A DNA stretch of 6,549 nucleotides from Lentimicrobiaceae bacterium. GTDB lineage: Bacteria > Bacteroidota > Bacteroidia > Bacteroidales > SKPS01. Below, one piece after another: positions 1-6,549 of this stretch. How positions within the stretch are numbered: position 1 is the stretch's first letter; each line of letters begins with the position of its first letter. The stretch spans positions 1-6,549 of the forward strand of contig SKPS01000359.1 in assembly GCA_007119395.1 (NCBI GenBank), written 5' to 3'. The position numbers and the translations under genes were made by a program. The notes beneath the pieces are model-generated. The model was not told the DNA's origin and searched no databases. It saw only the letters and a program-made list of their open reading frames with translations.

Positions 1-1665
1 GTTTTCAAGATGGTATACCTCATCCGCAAAGCCGATCACCTCCTTGTCATGAGATATCACCAATATCGAGGGTTTCGACGAGAGGGCTCCTATTTTTGTC
101 ATACACTCTGCGACGGCTATGGAGTCGAGGTGGTTGGTTGGTTCGTCCAGTATCAGCAATTTGGGTTCTCCATAGAGCGCACGCGCAATGGCAATACGTT
201 GTGCTTCCCCTCCGCTCAGCTGAACCCCGTCGTCACCTATAGAGGTGTTGATCCCGTCAGGCAACTGTTGCACAAAACCGTCGGCTGTAGCGAGCGCCAA
301 CACTTCCCGGATTCGGTTTTCGTCGACATGATCATGACCATAGGTCACATTCTCGGCGATTGTACCCGGGAAAAGCTGAGGGTTCTGAGGTACAATCCCG
401 ATCTGTCTGCGGAAACATTGGATATCAATCTCTTCATACCTGTGCCCCGAAGCAGACAGTGTTCCGCTACCGGGAACAATCAAACCTACGATCAGATTGA
501 GTATGGTGGTTTTCCCTGCTCCATTCCTTCCTATGATGGCAGTACTCACCCCGGGCCTGAGCCGCAGGTTGACACCACGAAGCAGAGGCCGGTCACCGTA
601 TGAAAAATGCACATCCGACATCTCCAAGTCACCGGCAAATATCAACTCCTTCGTGCCTTTATGCTCATACGAAGCTTCAGAGTGCTCAAAATCGTACAAC
701 GTATTCAGAGACACATTCCCCGCTATCAGATCCGGAACTGAAGAGGAGATAATGTTTATGTTCTTGTTAAGATACATCGCCGCCAGATAGAACGACAGAA
801 AGTCACCCAACGACATATACCCCTGTGCAACAGAAATGCCCCCCGCAATAATAATTACAATAGCGGTAAATCCGGTCAGGGTCTCCTGCAATTGCAGGTT
901 TATCGAAAAAATATCGGCCATTGAACCGGTCTTGTGCCGCAAATCATCCAATACCTTTTCCTGCCTCTTCACCTCTGTATCCTGCGCCGATTGCAGTGTG
1001 GTCAATGGCAAATACCTTAACACAAAATAGACCCCCTTGCTAAACTCTTCGAATGCTTTTTGAAACAGCACCACCCGCGATTTAACAGGCCTCCCCATCA
1101 TTTTATTCGACACGACCAGCAGCGGCGAAAGCATCACAATCAGAAGAAGCAAATACCAATTCAGCCACAAACACACTGCAACCAATCCGATGCTGATGAT
1201 ACCGGAAGGCAGCAAGCGCGAAATCAAGGCCGTGCTCATGTTGGTCAACCGTTCTGAATCCTGCACAATCCGTGTGTGAAGGGAACGTATGTCAGAACGC
1301 AAATAGGTGGTGTAAGAGAGATTGTACAACCTCCTGATCAGCTTCTTCCTTAAGACAAAAACAGACTGATTGATGATGTTGATCTGCCTTCGGCGAAGGT
1401 ATACCGAGATGCCCGAATTGGCCAAACGCAACAGAAAAATCGCTACACCGATGAGAATCAATAAATGGATATTGTTGTCGGGGATGACTATGTCAAAAGC
1501 ATACTTCACCAACAACAGGGAGGGTATGATCAATATGGTTTGTCCGGCTGCCACCAGAGCAAACTGAAGAATCTTCCGACGATGCCCTTTGAAGAGTTCA
1601 AAATAGAAGCGCCATGCATCCCCGGAAAAATTCTCAAAAAACCTGAATCGTTTCAACGAAGCCAT
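1..1665 (-). CDS. ABC exporter, fused permease and ATPase, C-terminus cut by window edge
   Basis: My translation of the reverse strand from the ATG at 1665 gives 555 residues with no stop before base 1. Residues 1-30 are a basic N-terminus without a C39 peptidase domain. Hydrophobic segments follow at about 33-55, 66-84, 148-188 and 258-298, forming an ABC exporter type-1 membrane domain. The nucleotide-binding domain covers about 340-555. It has an A-loop Tyr at 356, Walker A GRNGAGKT at 379-386, Q-loop Gln427, signature LSGGE at 483-487, Walker B LLILDE at 503-508 and switch His539. All catalytic motifs are intact and only a short C-terminal end is missing. The D-loop region reads EPTNHLD rather than the EPTSALD usual in exporters. 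As a homodimer in the inner membrane it should export a substrate at the cost of ATP. The start lies inside the preceding PqqD-family gene (13-bp overlap), suggesting translational coupling and a peptide substrate. A lipid or glycan substrate cannot be excluded. Confidence 0.93.
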   Translation of the reverse strand, partial: MASLKRFRFFENFSGDAWRFYFELFKGHRRKILQFALVAAGQTILIIPSLLLVKYAFDIVIPDNNIHLLILIGVAIFLLRLANSGISVYLRRRQINIINQSVFVLRKKLIRRLYNLSYTTYLRSDIRSLHTRIVQDSERLTNMSTALISRLLPSGIISIGLVAVCLWLNWYLLLLIVMLSPLLVVSNKMMGRPVKSRVVLFQKAFEEFSKGVYFVLRYLPLTTLQSAQDTEVKRQEKVLDDLRHKTGSMADIFSINLQLQETLTGFTAIVIIIAGGISVAQGYMSLGDFLSFYLAAMYLNKNINIISSSVPDLIAGNVSLNTLYDFEHSEASYEHKGTKELIFAGDLEMSDVHFSYGDRPLLRGVNLRLRPGVSTAIIGRNGAGKTTILNLIVGLIVPGSGTLSASGHRYEEIDIQCFRRQIGIVPQNPQLFPGTIAENVTYGHDHVDENRIREVLALATADGFVQQLPDGINTSIGDDGVQLSGGEAQRIAIARALYGEPKLLILDEPTNHLDSIAVAECMTKIGALSSKPSILVISHDKEVIGFADEVYHLEN

Positions 1666-2186
1666 TCTGTGGTGTTATCTCTGTTTTTAATCGGCACTCC
1701 CTCCTTATACTCACTGGCCATTGGCTCGGGCCACCCTTTCGAATCTACATCGTGAATCGGATCCAGCAACAGCACATCGCGCATGTCTGTATACCTGTGA
1801 AAACGCGGAGGCCTCAACTGATCTGCAGCAACGGAAGAGGGAATGGCTGATTCTGCTGAAGCAGTCTCGGTGACACGCTCATCACCAATGGTTCGTTCAG
1901 TAATAATCTCATTGGATTTCAACTCCTCAATAAACTCATCTACCACTTCCGGCAAATCAAACGACACATCAGGGAATACTTTCTGTAACCTGTTTGCGAT
2001 GCGGTCAACTTCAACACCCGCAACAATCATCTCCCAAACCAACGGTCCAATGCCATCAAAGCTGTAATAGTGGCCGTTTTTCAAATTCATCACAATGGTT
2101 CCGCCCTCGATGGTTTCATGAACAATGTACGGTGATTTGATGTCAAAACGGCTTGTCACACTCTCTCTGTTTCTTGTTATATTCAT
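1653..2186 (-). CDS. PqqD-family peptide-binding protein with C-terminal tail motif
   Basis: The product has 177 residues. Residues about 15-97 fit the PqqD fold (RiPP recognition element): a beta-rich start, the GHYYSFDGIGPLVWEMI segment at 38-54 where the family has a [YF]xL[DN]xxxxxVW pattern, then helices with a D..FI.EL pattern near 80-90. Proteins of this fold bind the leader of a ribosomally made peptide and present it to modifying enzymes in the cytoplasm. Classic PqqD has about 90 residues. Here a polar Ser/Ala/Glu-rich linker (about 98-124) leads to a tail with YTDMRDVLLLDPIHDVD at 132-148 and GWP at 151-153, which looks like a conserved docking motif. The start ATG at 2186 has an AT-rich leader and no Shine-Dalgarno sequence. 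The 3' end overlaps the exporter start by 13 bp. No precursor peptide is evident next to it. Family assignment is from pattern recognition, and the peptide-maturation role is inferred from family and neighbour. Confidence 0.82.
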   Translation of the reverse strand: MNITRNRESVTSRFDIKSPYIVHETIEGGTIVMNLKNGHYYSFDGIGPLVWEMIVAGVEVDRIANRLQKVFPDVSFDLPEVVDEFIEELKSNEIITERTIGDERVTETASAESAIPSSVAADQLRPPRFHRYTDMRDVLLLDPIHDVDSKGWPEPMASEYKEGVPIKNRDNTTEWLR

Positions 2187-2329
2187 ATAATGATTGACGT
2201 ATTATCGGTTGCGTTGATTCACAGGCTCGAAGTGCACCACCAAAAGCCATCCTGCACTCTTCGTGCTGCAAAACCATGCTCTCTTTAAAACAGTTCCATT
2301 CTGTATGTTTTTTTTGATATTTGCATTAA
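2187..2329 (-). other. Gap between ligase and PqqD genes with possible RNA stem-loops
   Basis: This 143-bp stretch separates two same-strand genes. No TAnnTTTG promoter box was found on the minus strand, so read-through from the ligase gene is possible. An imperfect inverted repeat is visible: CGAAGTGCA at 2228-2236 against TGCACTCTTCG at 2253-2263, a 9-bp stem with a two-base bulge and a 16-nt loop. A second short stem, GCAC/GTGC at 2254-2266, uses the same bases and so excludes the first. There is no U tract, so it is not a simple terminator. The only ORFs starting in the gap are a 13-codon one at 2285-2326 and a 44-codon one at 2143-2277 that overlaps the PqqD gene. Neither is convincing. 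Confidence 0.35.
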
Positions 2330-4294
2330 CTATTCTGATGGTTGCTCCAACACCTCTTCTCCATAGAGCTTCACAGCCACTTGTCTGATGAGAGAATCGA
2401 GTGTTGGATTGGGCTGATCGGTAATACACCTGTAATAGACCTCTGCGGCCTCCTGGTATCTCTCCGTTGCGTAATAGGTCAGTCCCAAAATCTGCAAGGC
2501 ATATCTGTTCATTGGGTAAATCTTCAGCGATTTATCCAATACGCGTTCCGCTTCTGCAAACTCGTTTTGCAGATATAATACCATAGCCAGGTCGCTCATG
2601 GTCGCTACCGAGTAGGGGTTATCAACCAAAGCCTTCTCCAATGTGTATCTGGCTTCTTCGAGTCTTCCCATGTTCATCAAAGCGTTCCCTTTGTACCAAA
2701 GCAAAGGGTTGTTCACCGGATCCAGTTGCGGAAATGCTCTGTAAGCCCTTTCGCTTTCGCTGATGGCTCGTTCCCATTGTTGATGATCAAGAAGTGCTTT
2801 GGCTTGTTTTGTGTGCACTTCCGACTTAATCATACGTTGGCCCAAAATCAGACCAATGGCCAACATGGCCATCAACACAAACACCAGCGCCTTCCCTTTC
2901 CGTTCAGGTTGAGTATTTTTCTTTTCAGCATCCGTGGCTGAATCAGCCAAAGGCCAGGCTGCGTAGATAATCAAAGCAACCATCAGCATCATGAGCATCA
3001 GGGTATCAACCCTGTCGTAGGGGAAAGCAAAAAAGGCATCGGTGCAGTAACCGCAAATTCCGGCAAAGGCAAGCACCGACAACCCCTTTTTGGTACCTGA
3101 CACTTTCGACTTCAATGTCCGGTACAACAGAGCGCCTACTGAGAGAAAGAACAACAAGAACAGCACAAAGCCGGGCACTCCTTTCTCTGCGAGCACCCAA
3201 AGATAGTCGTTGTGAGGCCGTCGCCAGTTGTGATAATAACTTTCGTCAGGATCAGGCCGGTAGTAGTCAGGCACTACCACCTTCCAGTTGCCGGCACCCA
3301 CACCCATCACAGGATGATCCATAAATATCTCCAGGGTGCGCATCCAGATATCCAGCCTTTTTATCCTGTTGGGGGAGGTGGTGTCAAAAATCGAAGCAAC
3401 CCGCTTCTCAAGGGATTCAACCTTTTCAACTTCATCAGACAGTGCTACCGGACGGGCGCTTCCGATAGAATAGCGGGTGAGCAGGAAAGCCGACAAAAAA
3501 GCAACGAGCAGTGTCACAGACATCATGATGGCAAGCCTGCGCAATGGGAGTGCAAACGCCTTCACCATAGACTTCCTGTAGAGGTAAAGCAACACTGAGG
3601 CTACCCCGGCGAAAACCAACAAGGCAAGCCATACCGACCTGGTTTGCAACACAAACAAAAGCGTCAGAGAAAGAAACAAAGTGAACAGAGCAATACCACG
3701 AAAGGCATTGCTGATGGTCAGCAACCCATAAACGATTAAGGGCATCGTCAGAAACAACACCACAGAAAAAACATTCTTATGTGACATCATTCCGATGACA
3801 TTGTAGAATGCGTGAAGTTCAGCGCTTCTGAAAGCGTGTGTGAAGTACTGGCTGAACCCAATGAGAGAAAACCCAAGGGCTAATAAAGTTGCAGACATAA
3901 CAAAGGGAAAGATGCTTCTGGCTCTGACCAGAAAGACGATGGTAACCATGAGATAGATGCCCGAAACCAACAAGCGTAGAATGTCGAAAATGCCTTCTAC
4001 ATAGTTGATCGCAACCACCAGCGATAACACAGAAACAAGCACAAACAAAGCCCATATCCTGACAGGCCACCACCTGAAGCATGCCGACAGCGTTTGAACG
4101 AACCTGCCCGTTATCAAAAGAAAAAGCAGAGCAAACACAAGCAATCCAGACAACAACATAAATTTAGGCACCAGGGTAACATCAACCGCAGGTTCGTAAT
4201 AAAATGACGGGATGATCACAATTGAGACCAATGCGTAGAACCACACCAACCAATGAGGGATCCCTGCTTCCGGTTTAGGTTTTACCTTTTTCAT
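2330..4294 (-). CDS. O-antigen ligase/polymerase-like membrane protein with TPR domain
   Basis: The product has 654 residues. About thirteen hydrophobic segments can be picked out (roughly 14-33, 42-63, 79-98, 103-123, 128-150, 172-192, 199-217, 221-238, 252-272, 371-391, 404-422, 429-448, 468-487). A large hydrophilic loop at about 275-365 carries the Wzy/WaaL hallmarks: GVGAGNW at 331-337, HNDY at 361-364 and LAEKGVPGF at 368-376. Further family-like residues are SHKNVF at 171-176 and QTRSVWLAL at 217-225. Residues about 495-630 form roughly four TPR-like helical pairs. If the basic N-terminus is cytoplasmic, the catalytic loop and the TPRs both face the periplasm. Proteins of this family transfer or polymerise undecaprenyl-linked glycans onto lipid A, another glycan or protein. 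The acceptor cannot be told from sequence. ATG at 4294 lies about 46 nt from a -7-like box. PqqD and exporter genes follow on the same strand after 143 bp, and a shared transcript is possible but not shown. Confidence 0.9.
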   Translation of the reverse strand: MKKVKPKPEAGIPHWLVWFYALVSIVIIPSFYYEPAVDVTLVPKFMLLSGLLVFALLFLLITGRFVQTLSACFRWWPVRIWALFVLVSVLSLVVAINYVEGIFDILRLLVSGIYLMVTIVFLVRARSIFPFVMSATLLALGFSLIGFSQYFTHAFRSAELHAFYNVIGMMSHKNVFSVVLFLTMPLIVYGLLTISNAFRGIALFTLFLSLTLLFVLQTRSVWLALLVFAGVASVLLYLYRKSMVKAFALPLRRLAIMMSVTLLVAFLSAFLLTRYSIGSARPVALSDEVEKVESLEKRVASIFDTTSPNRIKRLDIWMRTLEIFMDHPVMGVGAGNWKVVVPDYYRPDPDESYYHNWRRPHNDYLWVLAEKGVPGFVLFLLFFLSVGALLYRTLKSKVSGTKKGLSVLAFAGICGYCTDAFFAFPYDRVDTLMLMMLMVALIIYAAWPLADSATDAEKKNTQPERKGKALVFVLMAMLAIGLILGQRMIKSEVHTKQAKALLDHQQWERAISESERAYRAFPQLDPVNNPLLWYKGNALMNMGRLEEARYTLEKALVDNPYSVATMSDLAMVLYLQNEFAEAERVLDKSLKIYPMNRYALQILGLTYYATERYQEAAEVYYRCITDQPNPTLDSLIRQVAVKLYGEEVLEQPSE

Positions 4295-4339
4295 AAATTA
4301 TGGGTTGTTAGTAACACAATACAGCGAAGTATCAATCAG

Positions 4340-4347
4340 CAAACTTA
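4340..4347 (-). promoter_or_regulatory. Bacteroidetes-type -7 box for the ligase gene
   Basis: The minus strand reads TAAGTTTG, matching the Bacteroidetes -7 consensus TAnnTTTG. It lies about 46 nt upstream of the ligase ATG. A -33 TTTG element is not clear, since TTTTCC near 4373-4378 is farther than usual. The match is by eye and short, so chance is possible, but the position is right and it is the only such box found in the gap for this strand. Confidence 0.5.
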
Positions 4348-4409
4348 AGAAATTATTAATAGAGTTCTCTCTGGAAAATTTTTATTTAATACCGGACCGC
4401 ATTTCTGCA

Positions 4410-4417
4410 TACTTTTG
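4410..4417 (+). promoter_or_regulatory. Bacteroidetes-type -7 box for the YbjQ-family operon
   Basis: The plus strand reads TACTTTTG, matching TAnnTTTG, about 43 nt upstream of the ATG at 4461. A weak T-rich -33 candidate, TTTA at 4385-4388, sits about 21 nt upstream. Transcription would begin near 4424, downstream of the far-upstream in-frame ATG at 4305. This argues that the longer reading frame is not used. Confidence 0.5.
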
Positions 4418-4460
4418 TTGTTTGAATGAATCAGAATTACGAACAAAAACAGATGATTCC

Positions 4461-4805
4461 ATGGAAAAAGAGAGCATGCCTTTGTCAACCACCCATTTCA
4501 TAACGGGTTATGAGATAGTAGAGACGGTTGGTATTTGCCGTGGCAGCACGGTACGAGCACGGAATGTTGGTCGCGACATTCTGGCCGGGTTTAAGAACCT
4601 GGTAGGGGGCGAGATTGAGGAGTATACCCGGTTGCTGGCGCGCAGTCGTGAGCAGGCTCTGCAACGGATGCTGGAAGATGCCCGCTCAATGGGTGCCAAC
4701 GCAGTGGTCAATGTGAAGTTCATGACGAGCCAGGTGATGCAGGGTGCTGCGGAGATGCTTGTTTATGGAACTGCGGTTAAGGTTCGTCAACAATACTCGT
4801 CATGA
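4461..4805 (+). CDS. YbjQ/UPF0145-family protein
   Basis: The product has 114 residues from the ATG at 4461. Family features run in order: STTHFITGY at 9-17, a VG..RG segment at 23-28, NVGRD at 35-39, the NLVGGEIEEY block at 46-55, an R..AL..M..DAR..GANAVV helix-strand unit at 63-83, and the closing YGTAVKV at 102-108. This is the small cytosolic UPF0145 (YbjQ, 'heavy-metal-binding domain') family of about 105 residues, thought to form ring-shaped oligomers. Its molecular role is not established. The frame is open back to an ATG at 4305, but that extension has no family similarity and spans the promoter. An ATG at 4476 would give the family's usual N-terminus, three residues before STT, and is a real alternative start. 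The stop overlaps the next gene by ATGA, so the two are probably translated together. I give no gene symbol because orthology to E. coli ybjQ is only family-level. Confidence 0.9.
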   Translation: MEKESMPLSTTHFITGYEIVETVGICRGSTVRARNVGRDILAGFKNLVGGEIEEYTRLLARSREQALQRMLEDARSMGANAVVNVKFMTSQVMQGAAEMLVYGTAVKVRQQYSS

Positions 4806-4939
4806 CTTTATTACCAGTGAGTTTGGCCCTTTTGGTCGTCGGTCTGGGAGGGCTGGTGGCTGTGGGTTTGCTGATATATGTGATCGCAAACCGGATCAGA
4901 CAATACAAAGACGAAGACTATCCAGACCGCAAGCACTAA
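4802..4939 (+). CDS. Small single-pass membrane protein, 45 residues
   Basis: The ATG at 4802 overlaps the stop of the YbjQ-family gene in an ATGA junction, and the frame runs 45 codons to TAA at 4937-4939. Residues about 4-29 are one uninterrupted hydrophobic, Gly/Val/Leu-rich segment, ending in YVIAN. The last 16 residues are highly charged, with RIRQYKDEDYPDRKH at 31-45. A basic cluster directly after the membrane segment suggests the C-terminus is cytoplasmic. I do not recognise the family. The shape is loosely like small oxidase-assembly or complex-accessory proteins such as CcoS, but the C-terminal motif does not match. The coupling suggests that it works with, or anchors, the YbjQ-family protein at the inner membrane. 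The clean hydrophobic/charged division and the stop-start overlap are the evidence that it is a gene. Confidence 0.72.
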   Translation: MTLLPVSLALLVVGLGGLVAVGLLIYVIANRIRQYKDEDYPDRKH

Positions 4940-4981
4940 GTTGTTCTCAGAAGATTACACAGAAGTGCTGGCGCGGTTGAT

Positions 4982-6549
4982 TCAGTCCATGAAGCGCCAT
5001 GAGACAGCGAATTTAAAAGCGGGGTCCTGCATGGGATAGCCTGGCAGTTCGAATTGTCCGAAACCGGCAATCCATGCGCTGGCATGCTGATACGTAAGCA
5101 GAAACCGTGTCCTTTTCAGCATGAGCGATAAAAAAGGATCAGCCCATACATACTGGTTAACGGGTGCCCTTTGTGTATGATAAAACACCCTGGTCGATGG
5201 CATGTACTCATCGCGGTATGCCGTGGTGGTGCCGTGAAAGATCATACCTCCCATGGCAGTCATCTTTCCTTCGAACAACCTAAAACGGTAGCCTACAGTG
5301 ATGTTTGTCAGGATGTGGGGTTGCCTTAGAATGGTCTCATCAGAAGCCCTCTGCAACCCCGTTCTCTGATCAACCACCCAACGATTGAACTCCCACTCAG
5401 AGGTGAGCAGCAATTGCCAAACGGTGATGCTGCCATCGTGTTGCTGTGGCATCGCACGGGTGTCGTAATAGATCAGATTGCCAATCCGGGTCAAACGGGC
5501 ATCAACCCGAACCGGAAATCGCCCGCTTAAAGACAACACCGGATTTAGCTGCGAGAAATGCTGGATCATCATGTCGTTCACCCAATAGAAATGGTTCGAA
5601 GAGTGACGTTGATCCTGCAACATGGGGAAAGCAGTCCAATCACGGTAATAGAACAGTGCCGACAATCTGCTGCTGATGTCCCATCTCATTTCACCCACCA
5701 GTGCATGAGCCGTGCCAAAATCGGGATCGAAACGGAGCGAAGCGTAGGCGTTGACCCCTATCGAAGGTGTAACGTGGAGTTGCCAGCGTGTATAGGGTTC
5801 CATAGCGGCACCACGCCCATGGGGCATCAGCGTATCATAATAGCTGTATGCCGAATATTTGAAGCCGGCCGCAACAGACACCCTTTCAAATGCGATCATG
5901 TGGTAAGCCACATCGGCAGTGAAGACCCTAAAACCCACTGAATCGTGGGTTACCGCTGTATCATACCTGGTGACTGGGTGCCAAGGGTTGAAAGGATCCG
6001 TGTCGCGGTAAAGGAAACGTTGCTGACGAAAGGTCAGGTTGAGTGCGATGTGCTGGTTGATCCGGGGAGGCCTCACCGTTTCATGCACTGTGGTGTCATT
6101 GTTACCTTGGAGTGGCTGCAAGCTTCCGGCAGTGGTAGCGGAGCCGTTGTTCCTGCCGGGATACCACCTGTTCCGGAGAGAGATCTCAGTACTGCGGTAC
6201 AGGTTGGTGGCAGCGTTCAGCGACACCGGGGTGAGCTGCCGGTTGAAACTGCTGGTGTCAACAAACCACGAATAATCAGCTATGCCACCATTCTCTTCGG
6301 TGGTGGCGTTGTTGAACATCAATACCAGGTCGCTTTGCAAAGGGCGCACCGGATCCCGGTACTGAACATAGAACCCTGCATGTGACGCCCTGGCATGCTC
6401 ATGGGTATAAGCACCTTTGCTGTTGATAAACTTGATGTCAAGGCCAAAGTTCAGGCTGTTCCCGGCACTTTGCGCATGGAGTGCACGAAACACCTGCTCC
6501 CGATGTGCACCCAATAGAAAATACCACTCTGTGTAAGGAACGTCGGTGA
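4982..6549 (-). CDS. Outer-membrane beta-barrel, Bacteroidetes putative porin family, N-terminus cut
   Basis: The frame is open through the right edge, giving 521 complete codons before the TGA at 4982-4984. The TTG at 6514 is internal: eleven in-frame codons precede it and include PYTEWYFLL, so no true start is in the window. The visible N-terminal part has the pattern I associate with the Bacteroidetes putative porin family (Porin_10-like): LLGAHREQVFRALHAQ, NFGLDIKFINSKGAYTHEH, then a TEENGG turn. The rest alternates short amphipathic strands rich in Tyr, Trp, Phe and Arg with polar turns, ending in FKFAVSWRFMD, a typical last barrel strand. Full-length relatives have roughly 600-700 residues, so about 100 or more, including the signal peptide, lie outside. 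It should form an outer-membrane channel; the substrate is unknown. It is convergent with the small operon across 42 bp and shows no operon link to it. Confidence 0.87.
   Translation of the reverse strand, partial: TDVPYTEWYFLLGAHREQVFRALHAQSAGNSLNFGLDIKFINSKGAYTHEHARASHAGFYVQYRDPVRPLQSDLVLMFNNATTEENGGIADYSWFVDTSSFNRQLTPVSLNAATNLYRSTEISLRNRWYPGRNNGSATTAGSLQPLQGNNDTTVHETVRPPRINQHIALNLTFRQQRFLYRDTDPFNPWHPVTRYDTAVTHDSVGFRVFTADVAYHMIAFERVSVAAGFKYSAYSYYDTLMPHGRGAAMEPYTRWQLHVTPSIGVNAYASLRFDPDFGTAHALVGEMRWDISSRLSALFYYRDWTAFPMLQDQRHSSNHFYWVNDMMIQHFSQLNPVLSLSGRFPVRVDARLTRIGNLIYYDTRAMPQQHDGSITVWQLLLTSEWEFNRWVVDQRTGLQRASDETILRQPHILTNITVGYRFRLFEGKMTAMGGMIFHGTTTAYRDEYMPSTRVFYHTQRAPVNQYVWADPFLSLMLKRTRFLLTYQHASAWIAGFGQFELPGYPMQDPAFKFAVSWRFMD

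Noticed and set aside
10..603. 197-codon plus-strand reading frame
   Set aside because: It is antisense to the exporter's ATPase domain, whose intact Walker A, signature and Walker B motifs show the minus strand is coding. The plus-strand translation has no recognisable domain.
2143..2277. 44-codon minus-strand ORF as a RiPP precursor candidate
   Set aside because: It overlaps the start of the PqqD gene in another frame, has no start signal, and lacks a clear leader/core division or lasso-type Thr-Gly/Ala core start.
2291..2320. ACAG/CTGT hairpin followed by a T run on the plus strand
   Set aside because: The stem is four pairs, and no plus-strand gene ends there. On the coding (minus) strand the run is A, so it cannot act as a terminator for the ligase.
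2285..2326. 13-codon ORF just after the ligase stop
   Set aside because: It is too short and Lys-rich to judge. Nothing but its position suggests translation; a regulatory leader peptide is possible but unsupported.
2202..2429. 75-codon minus-strand ORF
   Set aside because: More than half would overlap the 3' end of the ligase gene in another frame, and no ATG start occurs in the free part.
4305..4460. Upstream extension of the YbjQ-family gene from ATG 4305
   Set aside because: The extra 52 residues have no family similarity, the stretch overlaps the likely promoters, and the predicted transcript start lies downstream of this ATG.
4969..4999. Inverted repeat TGGCGC/GCGCCA as a terminator between convergent genes
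   Set aside because: The stem is only 6 bp with a 19-nt loop, has no T tract on either side, and one arm lies within the porin coding sequence.
5945..6385. 146-codon plus-strand reading frame
   Set aside because: It is antisense to the porin-family beta-barrel gene, whose translation has clear barrel strand patterns and family motifs.

Overview
The window looks like a chromosomal piece of a Bacteroidota (Bacteroidetes) genome, probably near the Bacteroidales/Marinilabiliales. The grounds are a Bacteroidetes-type 'putative porin' beta-barrel, starts without clear Shine-Dalgarno sequences, and two TAnnTTTG-type -7 boxes as used by Bacteroidetes housekeeping sigma factors. GC is moderate. I see no tRNA, rRNA, CRISPR, insertion sequence or phage gene.

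Left block, all on the minus strand and read right to left. It starts with a 654-residue Wzy/WaaL-type O-antigen ligase or polymerase-like membrane protein with a C-terminal TPR domain (2330-4294). A 143-bp gap with possible RNA structure follows (2187-2329). Next is a PqqD-family peptide-carrier protein with an unusual conserved-looking C-terminal tail (1653-2186). Last is an ABC exporter with fused membrane and ATPase domains (1-1665). Its start codon lies inside the PqqD gene, and its C-terminus runs off the left edge. A PqqD-like protein translationally coupled to a peptide-type exporter is the arrangement expected in a RiPP (lasso-peptide-like) cluster. The modifying enzymes and precursor are not in the window and would lie beyond base 1.

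Centre: the ligase gene is divergent from a small plus-strand operon. The 166-bp divergent gap (4295-4460) holds two oppositely oriented -7 boxes, each about 45 nt from its start codon. The plus-strand operon encodes a YbjQ/UPF0145-family protein (4461-4805). It overlaps by ATGA a 45-residue single-pass membrane protein (4802-4939) that is short enough to be missed by standard gene calling.

Right block: a minus-strand outer-membrane beta-barrel of the Bacteroidetes putative porin family (4982-6549). It converges on the small operon with a 42-bp gap, and its N-terminus lies beyond the right edge.

The part most worth following up is the PqqD-tail/exporter pair next to a polysaccharide-type ligase. 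The second is the tiny membrane protein coupled to YbjQ.
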